From: Sphingomonadales bacterium
Lineage (GTDB): Bacteria; Pseudomonadota; Alphaproteobacteria; Sphingomonadales; Sphingomonadaceae
Assembly (NCBI GenBank): GCA_025352685.1
Contig: JANXSN010000064.1
Location: forward strand, 1 to 64,000
Length of the DNA stretch: 64,000 nt
Reading direction: 5' to 3'
Shown here: one piece after another, positions 1-6,919 of the stretch
How positions within the stretch are numbered: the stretch's first letter is position 1
Layout: each line of letters starts with the position of its first letter
The notes under the pieces: generated by a model
What the model was told of the DNA's origin: nothing
What the model saw: the letters and a program-made list of their open reading frames with translations, nothing else
Databases searched by the model: none
Made by a program: the position numbers and the translations under genes

Positions 1-713
1 CACGATCGTGGATGCGACTTTGATTGCCGCGCCGCCATCGACAAAGAACTGCACGAAGTCGCGCGATCCGGAAATGAAGCAGACCAAGAAAGGCAATCAG
101 TGGTATTTCGGCATGAAGGCACATATCGGCGTGGATGCGGCTTCTGGCTGCGTGCATTTGGCCGAAATGACTTCGGCCAATGTGCATGACAGCGTGGTGA
201 TCGATGCCCTGCTGCACGGCGAGGAGGAAATCGCCTTTGGCGACAGCGCCTACGCCAGTAACGAGCGTTCACTTGAAGCCGATCGAGCCGAAGGCGATGT
301 CATCTGGGGCACGCCTTTCAAGCGCCGGAAGGGCCAGGCTCTGACCGATGAACAGCGCAGGATCAACCGCCTGACGTCTGGGTTCCGCTCCAAGGTCGAG
401 CACGTCTTCCGTGTGGTCAAGCGCCAGTTCGGCTACACCAAGACCCGCTATCGCGGGCTATACAAGAACAGCCAGCAGATTTTTTGCCAACTCACCCTGG
501 CCAATATCTACATCATGCGCGAGCAACTGACCTGAACAGCAGGATGACTGCGCCCGGCGAACGGAAAATGAGCCAGAAAAGACCCAAATACCGGCGAGAA
601 TAGGCCGGAGATCCACCATATTGGCCAAATTCACCAACCACAAAGAGTGTGGGGCTGCAAAGCGCACGATTGACCACGCACGACGCCGAATTTTCTACCT
701 GCGCAGAGGTTCC
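1..713 (+). mobile_element. Right part of an IS5-family insertion sequence
   Basis: The window opens inside an insertion sequence. It holds the C-terminal part of an IS5-type transposase, then a short non-coding tail that ends in a sequence whose reverse complement begins GGAACCTCTGCGCAGG. IS5-group elements usually start with GGAA-type inverted repeats and duplicate a YTAR target. The four bases after position 713 are TTAG, which fits. The right boundary is therefore inferred. The left end lies outside the window, so the repeat pairing and target duplication cannot be confirmed. Confidence 0.5.
2..535 (+). CDS. IS5-family transposase, C-terminal part
   Basis: This is a DDE transposase that would cut and join the ends of its own element. 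The frame is open to the left edge, so the N-terminus is outside the window. All three catalytic acidic positions typical of IS5 are visible: the Asp in HIGVDAASG, the Asp in FGDSAYAS and the Glu in KVEHVFRVVKRQFGY. The run DPEMKQTKKGNQWYFGMKAH is characteristic of the family. No frameshift is seen in the visible part, so the enzyme may be intact. It is followed by a non-coding tail and the inferred right end of the element. Confidence 0.9.
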   Translation, partial: TIVDATLIAAPPSTKNCTKSRDPEMKQTKKGNQWYFGMKAHIGVDAASGCVHLAEMTSANVHDSVVIDALLHGEEEIAFGDSAYASNERSLEADRAEGDVIWGTPFKRRKGQALTDEQRRINRLTSGFRSKVEHVFRVVKRQFGYTKTRYRGLYKNSQQIFCQLTLANIYIMREQLT

Positions 714-785
714 TTAGCTCTATTGTGGTCGGGTTCCAGGTGGGCCAGGGTTATTACTTCCGACCAAAGCGCCTTTCACGGCCCA

Positions 786-2189
786 TCACGCGGCCTCGCT
801 AACTCCGAGCTCCGCCAATTTGCGATACAGCGTCGACCGTCCGATCCCCAGGCGGCGCGCGACTTCGGTCATGCGGCCGCGGTAGTGCCCGATGGCGAGC
901 CGGATGACGTCTGCCTCGATCGCATCGAGCGCCCGCAGATTGCCGTCGGGCTGGTAAAGCGCAACACCTGCCCCCGAAGGTTCGCCGGGCAGCGGCGTGC
1001 TCAAAGACTGGGCGGCGATGTGGGGGAAGTCGCTGGCAGTCAGCGCATCACCTTCGCAAAGCACCGCAGCGCGGAACAAGACGTCGTGGAGTTGGCGAAC
1101 ATTGCCCGGCCACCCGTAGCTCGCGAGTAGCGCCATTGCCTCGTCGGTGATGCCGAGATCGCGCAGGCCCGGCTGACGGGCAATGCGGGCGAGCAGGTGT
1201 CGGGCCAGCGCTGGTACATCGCCGCGCCGTTCGCGCAGCGGTGGGATCGTCAGCTGGACCGCAGCAAGACGGTAATAGAGATCTTCACGGAAGTGACCCG
1301 CGGCAACCTGCTCGAGCAACACGCGGTTGCTCGCGGCGACAATGCGGACATCGACTTCGCGAGGGTAGCGCGCACCTGCCGCGTGGATTTCGCCCGACTG
1401 GAGGACGCGCAGCAGCTTGACCTGCGCATCGTGCGGCATCTCGCCCACTTCATCGAGAAACAACGTCCCGCCGTCGGCATCGATCAGCTTGCCGATTTGC
1501 TGCGTAAAGGCGCCGGCAAAGGCGCCCTGCTCATGGCCGAAGAGTTCGGATTCGATGAGGTTGGCGGGAATGGCGCCGCAATTGACGGTAACGAGCGCGC
1601 GCTTTGTGCGAGGCGAAGCGGCGTGGATCGCCTCAACGATCACGGCTTTGCCGACACCAGATTCTCCCTCGACCAACATGGGCACGCGCGCGCGCGCTGC
1701 CTTGGCCGCAATGGCGAGGGCGGTACGGAACTTGGGGGCCGAACCAACGATCTCGTCAAAGCCCAAAGGCGCGGCAATCTTTTCGGTCAACGGACGCAGC
1801 TCGCCGCCGCCCCGATCGTTGCCCAGTGCCGCTTCGAGCGCAGCGATCAACCTCTCGGGCGCGATCGGCTTGACCAGAAAGTCGCTGGCTCCCGCACGCA
1901 TCGCGCAAACCGCGACGTCGACCGAATTGTCAGCGGTCATCATCAAGATTGGCAGGGCCGGGCGCCGCTCGCGCAGTTCACCGATCAACGGCGCAATATC
2001 TTCGCAGCCATCAATCACCACGCAATCGAGCATCATGCCGTCGCGGGTGCCGAGCGTTGCAATGGCCGTTTCGGGGTCGCATGCGACCACCGTGCGCCAT
2101 CCTGCGCGCGCGGCCAGTGCCGAGACGAAGCGAGCCTGGGCGGGCTCGTCATCGACCAGCATCAGCATTCGGGTGCCGTTCGGCGTCAT
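786..2189 (-). CDS. NtrC-family sigma-54-type response regulator with variant GAFTGA loop
   Basis: The 467-residue protein has an N-terminal receiver domain (DDE at 13-15, likely phospho-acceptor Asp60, Lys107), an AAA+ domain (Walker A GESGVGK 175-181, Walker B GTLFLDEVGE 241-250) and a C-terminal Fis-type helix-turn-helix ending in RRLGIGRSTLYRKL. This is the standard layout of bacterial enhancer-binding proteins that remodel sigma-54 polymerase. The loop that normally reads GAFTGA reads GAFAGA at 222-227, replacing the threonine that contacts sigma-54 in studied family members. The receiver also lacks the usual DxxMP after Asp60. It may still be an activator, or may work with ordinary promoters. 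No partner histidine kinase is next to it. Confidence 0.9.
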   Translation of the reverse strand: MTPNGTRMLMLVDDEPAQARFVSALAARAGWRTVVACDPETAIATLGTRDGMMLDCVVIDGCEDIAPLIGELRERRPALPILMMTADNSVDVAVCAMRAGASDFLVKPIAPERLIAALEAALGNDRGGGELRPLTEKIAAPLGFDEIVGSAPKFRTALAIAAKAARARVPMLVEGESGVGKAVIVEAIHAASPRTKRALVTVNCGAIPANLIESELFGHEQGAFAGAFTQQIGKLIDADGGTLFLDEVGEMPHDAQVKLLRVLQSGEIHAAGARYPREVDVRIVAASNRVLLEQVAAGHFREDLYYRLAAVQLTIPPLRERRGDVPALARHLLARIARQPGLRDLGITDEAMALLASYGWPGNVRQLHDVLFRAAVLCEGDALTASDFPHIAAQSLSTPLPGEPSGAGVALYQPDGNLRALDAIEADVIRLAIGHYRGRMTEVARRLGIGRSTLYRKLAELGVSEAA

Positions 2190-2335
2190 CTACGGGCCTA
2201 CCTTCGGGTCAAACTCTCGCACGATCCGTCATACCCGGAACGGGTAAAGGGGGGCTTAAGGCTAACGGGAAGCCCTTGACGCTCTCTGGCTCGTGGGTAT
2301 GGACAGACGAGGAATTTTCGAAGCGAGGACGAAAA

Positions 2336-2488
2336 ATGGCCGGACACGGCGACTCGAATGAGGAAGCAGCCACGACGGAAATCGCGGTACACCGTGCGTC
2401 CTACAAAGGTTTCATCGGCTGGTTCAAATGGGGCGCGGTGGTTGCATTCATCATCGTTGCTGTTGTCGTCGTCATCATCGCTAGATGA
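2336..2488 (+). CDS. aa3-type cytochrome c oxidase subunit IV-like small membrane protein
   Basis: This 50-residue protein has a polar N-terminus, the motif SYKGFIGWFKWG and a single C-terminal membrane helix (residues about 32-49). The pattern is typical of the small alphaproteobacterial aa3-oxidase subunit IV family (COX4_pro_2), which binds the oxidase in the inner membrane. It was too short for a 60-codon cut-off. A purine-rich stretch (AGCGAGGACGA) precedes the ATG. Its stop overlaps the next start as ATGA, so it is translationally coupled to pntAA. The other oxidase subunits are not in this window. Confidence 0.75.
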   Translation: MAGHGDSNEEAATTEIAVHRASYKGFIGWFKWGAVVAFIIVAVVVVIIAR

Positions 2489-3606
2489 AGATCGGCGTCC
2501 TCAAGGAAACCGCGGATGGCGAGCGTCGCGTTGCCGCCAGCGCTGAAACCGTCAAGAAGTTTATAGGTCTCGGCGCGGTTGTAGCCGTCGAAATGGGTGC
2601 GGGCGCTAGCGCGGCAGTCGACGATGCAGCCTATGAGGCAGCAGGCGCGACAGTTGGAACGCGTGCGGCGACGATCAACGATGCCGACATTTTGCTCGGT
2701 GTGGCAGGACCAACCCCGGCAAGCCTTCAAGGCGTAAAGCCCGGCGCATGGCTGGCCGCAGGGTTAAACCCATTTGGCGAACGCAAGCGCGTAGATGACT
2801 ATGCAGCGCTTGGCATCGAGGCGCTCGCAATGGAATTCATGCCGCGGATAACGCGGGCGCAGTCGATGGATATCTTGTCATCGCAGTCGAACTTGAGCGG
2901 CTACAAGGCCGTGCTCGATGCGGCCGGCGAATATGGCAAAGCCTTTCCGATGATGATGACGGCCGCAGGTACCGTGAATGCAGCGCGCGTCTTCGTGATG
3001 GGCGTTGGTGTTGCCGGCCTCCAGGCCATTGCAACCGCGCGGCGTCTTGGTGCGCAGGTCTCGGCGACCGATGTGCGCTCTGCAACCAAAGAGCAGATCG
3101 AATCGCTCGGCGCCAAGGCAATTTTTGTCGAGGACGTAAAGGGCATCGAGGGCGAGGGCGCAGGCGGGTATGCGACCGAAATGTCCGACGAATACAAGGC
3201 CGCACAAGCGGCCCTGGTTTCGAGCCACATCGCCAAGCAGGATATCGTCATCACCACGGCGCTCATTCCTGGGCGCGCGGCGCCCCGGCTGATTTCTGAC
3301 TTACAGATCGCCAGCATGAAGCCGGGCAGTGTCATCGTCGATCTCGCGGTCGAGAGCGGCGGCAACGTCGAAGGCGCTGTCGCCGGGCACGTCGTCGAGC
3401 GCCACGGTGTAAAAATTGTCGGGCACAGGAATGTCCCGTCGCGCTTGGCAACCGACGCCAGCGCGCTGTTCAGCCGCAACCTGTTCAACTTTCTCAGCGC
3501 GTTCTGGGACAAGGAAGCGGGCAAGCCCATACTGGACGACGAAATCGGCAACGCAATCCGTCTGACTCAAGGCGGTAAGGTCGTGAACGAGCGGCTGCTC
3601 GGTTAA
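2485..3606 (+). CDS. pntAA: NAD(P) transhydrogenase subunit alpha part 1
   Basis: This is the NAD(H)-binding domain I of the proton-translocating transhydrogenase, which uses the proton gradient to make NADPH from NADH. The 373-residue length is normal for the split alphaproteobacterial form. Diagnostic stretches are RAQSMDILSSQSNLSGY (124-140), which carries the conserved Arg and Gln, and the dinucleotide motif GVGVAGLQ (173-180). It is the first of three pnt genes (spacings 15 and 4 bases) and starts inside the stop codon of the oxidase-subunit gene, so the four genes probably form one operon. Confidence 0.95.
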   Translation: MKIGVLKETADGERRVAASAETVKKFIGLGAVVAVEMGAGASAAVDDAAYEAAGATVGTRAATINDADILLGVAGPTPASLQGVKPGAWLAAGLNPFGERKRVDDYAALGIEALAMEFMPRITRAQSMDILSSQSNLSGYKAVLDAAGEYGKAFPMMMTAAGTVNAARVFVMGVGVAGLQAIATARRLGAQVSATDVRSATKEQIESLGAKAIFVEDVKGIEGEGAGGYATEMSDEYKAAQAALVSSHIAKQDIVITTALIPGRAAPRLISDLQIASMKPGSVIVDLAVESGGNVEGAVAGHVVERHGVKIVGHRNVPSRLATDASALFSRNLFNFLSAFWDKEAGKPILDDEIGNAIRLTQGGKVVNERLLG

Positions 3607-3621
3607 CCCAAGGACACCGAC

Positions 3622-3903
3622 GTGGATTTCATCAGCATCCTTTCCATCTTCGTGATGGCCTGTTTCGTCGGCTATTATGTCGTCTGGTCGGTTACCCCTG
3701 CACTGCACACCCCGTTGATGGCTGTGACCAATGCGATCTCCAGCGTCATTATCGTTGGCGCCCTGATTGCCAGCGCGGCGGCGGGATCGGAGATTTCAAA
3801 ATATCTGGGATTGCTCGCCGTGGTGCTTGCGTCGGTCAACATCTTCGGCGGCTTTGCCGTGACGGCTCGGATGCTGGCGATGTACAAGAAAAAGGAGCGC
3901 TAG
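3622..3903 (+). CDS. pntAB: NAD(P) transhydrogenase subunit alpha part 2
   Basis: A 93-residue membrane protein with about three hydrophobic helices. It supplies the alpha-chain part of membrane domain II of the transhydrogenase, which carries proton translocation with PntB. Size and position between pntAA and pntB match the split-subunit arrangement of Rhodospirillum and relatives. The start is GTG, chosen because AAGGA lies at a suitable distance upstream and the frame opens nowhere better. Translation ends four bases before pntB. Confidence 0.93.
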   Translation: MDFISILSIFVMACFVGYYVVWSVTPALHTPLMAVTNAISSVIIVGALIASAAAGSEISKYLGLLAVVLASVNIFGGFAVTARMLAMYKKKER

Positions 3904-3907
3904 GGGG

Positions 3908-5317
3908 ATGGAGCACGTCGCACAGAACCCCTGGGTTGGCCTTGCCTATTTGATTGCGGGCGTCTGCTTCATTCTGGCGTTGCGAGGCCTGTCGTCACCG
4001 TCGACATCGCAACGGGGCAATCGATACGGCATGATCGGCATGGCGATTGCGGTGGGCACGACATTGTTCACGCATCTGAACGCCACCGTGCCCGAAATCC
4101 TGATTGCGGTCGGTATCGGCGGGGTCATCGGCGTTGTGACTGCGCGGCGGATTGCGATGACCGACATGCCACAGCTGGTGGCGGCTTTTCACTCACTCGT
4201 CGGCCTTGCCGCAGTGCTTGTCGCGTCAGCGGCGTTTTTGAACCCGAGCGCGTTCGGCATTCTGGGTGCCGGCGGCGAAATCGAACCGGTTAGTCGCATA
4301 GAGATGGGGCTGGGCGTTGCGATCGGCGCGATTACCTTCAGTGGCTCGGTTATCGCGTTCCTTAAACTCAACGGCAACATGGGCGGCAAGCCGATCATGC
4401 TACCGGGGCGACACGTCATAAACCTGGGTTTGCTTGCCGGCATTGTCGCGCTCACGGCTTATTTCACGCAGGACCAGTCGTCGTGGGTGTTCTGGTCGAT
4501 CACTGTCCTTGCCTTTGCGATCGGCTTTCTGCTGATCATTCCCATCGGCGGCGCGGACATGCCCGTCGTCGTGTCGATGCTGAACAGCTATTCGGGCTGG
4601 GCGGCGGCCGCGATGGGGTTTACGCTCCACAATACGGCGATGATCATCACGGGCGCGCTGGTTGGCAGCTCGGGTGCGATCCTGAGTTACATCATGTGCA
4701 AGGCGATGAACCGCAGCTTCATCAGCGTCATTGCTGGGGGCTTTGGCGCAGTCGCGTCGAGTGGCGCCGAAGCCAAGACCGACCGTCCCTGGAAGCGCGG
4801 ATCGGCCGAGGACGCGGCCTATATGATGAAACAGGCCGACAGCGTGATCATTGTGCCCGGATATGGCATGGCGGTCGCTCAGGCTCAGCACGCGCTGCGC
4901 GAAATGGCCGATGCGCTCAAAAAGGAGGGGGTGAAAGTCAAATACGCCATTCACCCCGTTGCCGGTCGCATGCCCGGCCACATGAACGTTTTGCTCGCCG
5001 AAGCGAATGTGCCCTATGACGAGGTGTTTGAACTGGAGGATATCAACTCCGAGTTCGCGCAGACCGATGTGGCGTTCATCATCGGCGCGAACGATGTTGT
5101 GAACCCGGCAGCCAAGACCGACAAATCGTCGCCGATCTATGGCATGCCGGTGTTCGACGTGGACAAGGCCAAGACCGTGCTTTTCATCAAGCGCAGCATG
5201 GGCGGCGTGGGCTATGCGGGCGTCGACAACGACGTGTTCTACATGGACCAGACGATGATGCTGCTGGCCGATGCGAAAAAGATGGTCGATGATATCGTCA
5301 AGGCCCTTGCCCACTAA
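3908..5317 (+). CDS. pntB: NAD(P) transhydrogenase subunit beta
   Basis: At 469 residues this has the expected length. The N-terminal two-thirds is a run of membrane helices (domain II) and the C-terminal third is the NADP(H)-binding domain III, with the GYGMAVAQAQHAL segment near residue 318 and the conserved GANDVVNPAA segment further on. With PntAA and PntAB it forms the inner-membrane proton-coupled transhydrogenase. No strong terminator is visible before the next gene 60 bases away, but the next product is functionally unrelated. Confidence 0.95.
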   Translation: MEHVAQNPWVGLAYLIAGVCFILALRGLSSPSTSQRGNRYGMIGMAIAVGTTLFTHLNATVPEILIAVGIGGVIGVVTARRIAMTDMPQLVAAFHSLVGLAAVLVASAAFLNPSAFGILGAGGEIEPVSRIEMGLGVAIGAITFSGSVIAFLKLNGNMGGKPIMLPGRHVINLGLLAGIVALTAYFTQDQSSWVFWSITVLAFAIGFLLIIPIGGADMPVVVSMLNSYSGWAAAAMGFTLHNTAMIITGALVGSSGAILSYIMCKAMNRSFISVIAGGFGAVASSGAEAKTDRPWKRGSAEDAAYMMKQADSVIIVPGYGMAVAQAQHALREMADALKKEGVKVKYAIHPVAGRMPGHMNVLLAEANVPYDEVFELEDINSEFAQTDVAFIIGANDVVNPAAKTDKSSPIYGMPVFDVDKAKTVLFIKRSMGGVGYAGVDNDVFYMDQTMMLLADAKKMVDDIVKALAH

Positions 5318-5377
5318 ACGATCTGGACTCGACCTAGTGGGCGCGCTCTAATCGACGAATGCCGATCAGAAAGAGCA

Positions 5378-6910
5378 ATGATGTCCAACCGCCTGTCCGC
5401 CAATACCAGCCGCCGTTCTGTCCTTAACGCCGGGATCATCGGCGCGGGGCTGCTCGCAACACCCGGGGCTACCTTTTCTGCAACGGGCGATGCTGCCAAC
5501 CTCATGAAGGCTATCGAAGCGGGCAATGACGCCGCGGTAAAACGGATTCAGGAGTGGATCGCGCTCCCGTCGATTGCTGCCGAGAACCGCGACATGCAAA
5601 AGGGTGCCGAATACATGGCCGCCCTTGCACTCGACGCCGGATTCCAAAAGGCTGAAGTTCTTCAGACGTCGGGCCATCCCGGTGTGTTCGCAACGTTCGA
5701 TGCAGGCGCACGGCGCACGATGGGCATTTATTTCATGTACGACGTGAAGCAGTATGATCCTGCCGAATGGTCGTCACCGCCGCTTGAAGGGCGGATCGTC
5801 GACAAACCCGGCTTTGGCAAGGTCATCGTCGGGCGCGGCGCGATCAACCAGAAGGGCCCCGAGGCGACGTTTCTGTCGGCGCTCCATGCATTTCGCGCGT
5901 CGGGTACCAAGTTACCCGTCAATCTCGTTCTGATCGCCGAGGGCGAGGAGGAAATTGGATCGCCCAATTTCAAGGAACTCGCGACCAAGCCGGCGGTTCT
6001 GGCTGCCCTCAGGAAATGCGACGGCGTCGTCATTCCGTCGGGCTGGCAGGACAAGCAGGGCAAGGTCGAGGTGAACCTGGGTGCCAAGGGGATCATCGAA
6101 CTCGAGCTGATTGCAAGTGGCAAGCACTGGGGGCGTGGCCCGGCCAGGGATTTGCACTCGAGTTACAAAGCGATGGTCGATTCGCCCAGCTGGCGGCTCG
6201 TGCACGCGCTTCAAACGCTGGTCAGCGCCGATGGCAATACCCCTGCGATCGATGGCTGGTTCGAAAACGTGCGACCCTTGTCGTCGAGCGAAAAGGCGTT
6301 GATCGCTGAAAACGCGCGCCGTTCGAATGAGGGCGAGATGAAGACAACGCTCGGCGTCCAGCACTGGATCGATGACTTGCCGTTTCCGGCAGCGCTCGAA
6401 CGACTTGCCTCGCAGCCGACCGTCAATATCGAAGGTCTTGTCGCTGGCTATACCGGCCCCGGTGGCAAAACCGTGTTGCCGTCACGCGCGGTCGCCAAGA
6501 TCGATTGCCGGCTTGTTCCTAACCAGACCCGCGCAGAGGCCACACGCAAGCTGCGTGCGCATCTCGACAAGCGCGGGTTCACTGACGTTGAAGTGAATGT
6601 GTCAGGCGGATACGACCCCACCGAAACTGCTGAAGACAGCCGTGTCATCCGCGCCGAACTCGCGACGTACAAGCGAGCGGGGGTCGTCGCGACAATCACG
6701 CCGCGCCTCGCCGGATCCTGGCCGGGGGCCGTTTTCACGGCATCGCCGGTGTCGATCCCAGCAGGTCAATTCGGGCTCGGACACGGCTCGGGCGCGCACG
6801 CTCCCGACGAGTATTACGTTATAGAGTCGAGCAATCCCAAGGTCGCAAGCCTGCCGCAGGCGACGATGGGTTTCGCCGACTTCCTCTATCAGGTCGCGGC
6901 GATCAGCTAG
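5378..6910 (+). CDS. Tat-exported M20-fold peptidase homologue with missing metal ligands
   Basis: This 510-residue protein begins with a twin-arginine signal (SRRSVLNAG at 11-19, hydrophobic to about 35), so it should be exported folded to the periplasm. The body aligns with M20 dipeptidases: GRGAINQKGP (153 on), EGEEEIGS (188-195), DLHSS (258-262) and a late GHGSGAHAPDEY. However, the first zinc His is Met120 in FMYDV, the bridging Asp is Asn157, and the third ligand region reads VVIPSG instead of carrying an acidic residue. The catalytic Glu pair and the last His remain. It may be a one-metal enzyme, a changed chemistry, or a binding protein. The fold is confident; activity is open. Confidence 0.8.
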   Translation: MMSNRLSANTSRRSVLNAGIIGAGLLATPGATFSATGDAANLMKAIEAGNDAAVKRIQEWIALPSIAAENRDMQKGAEYMAALALDAGFQKAEVLQTSGHPGVFATFDAGARRTMGIYFMYDVKQYDPAEWSSPPLEGRIVDKPGFGKVIVGRGAINQKGPEATFLSALHAFRASGTKLPVNLVLIAEGEEEIGSPNFKELATKPAVLAALRKCDGVVIPSGWQDKQGKVEVNLGAKGIIELELIASGKHWGRGPARDLHSSYKAMVDSPSWRLVHALQTLVSADGNTPAIDGWFENVRPLSSSEKALIAENARRSNEGEMKTTLGVQHWIDDLPFPAALERLASQPTVNIEGLVAGYTGPGGKTVLPSRAVAKIDCRLVPNQTRAEATRKLRAHLDKRGFTDVEVNVSGGYDPTETAEDSRVIRAELATYKRAGVVATITPRLAGSWPGAVFTASPVSIPAGQFGLGHGSGAHAPDEYYVIESSNPKVASLPQATMGFADFLYQVAAIS

Positions 6911-6919
6911 ATCCTGACG

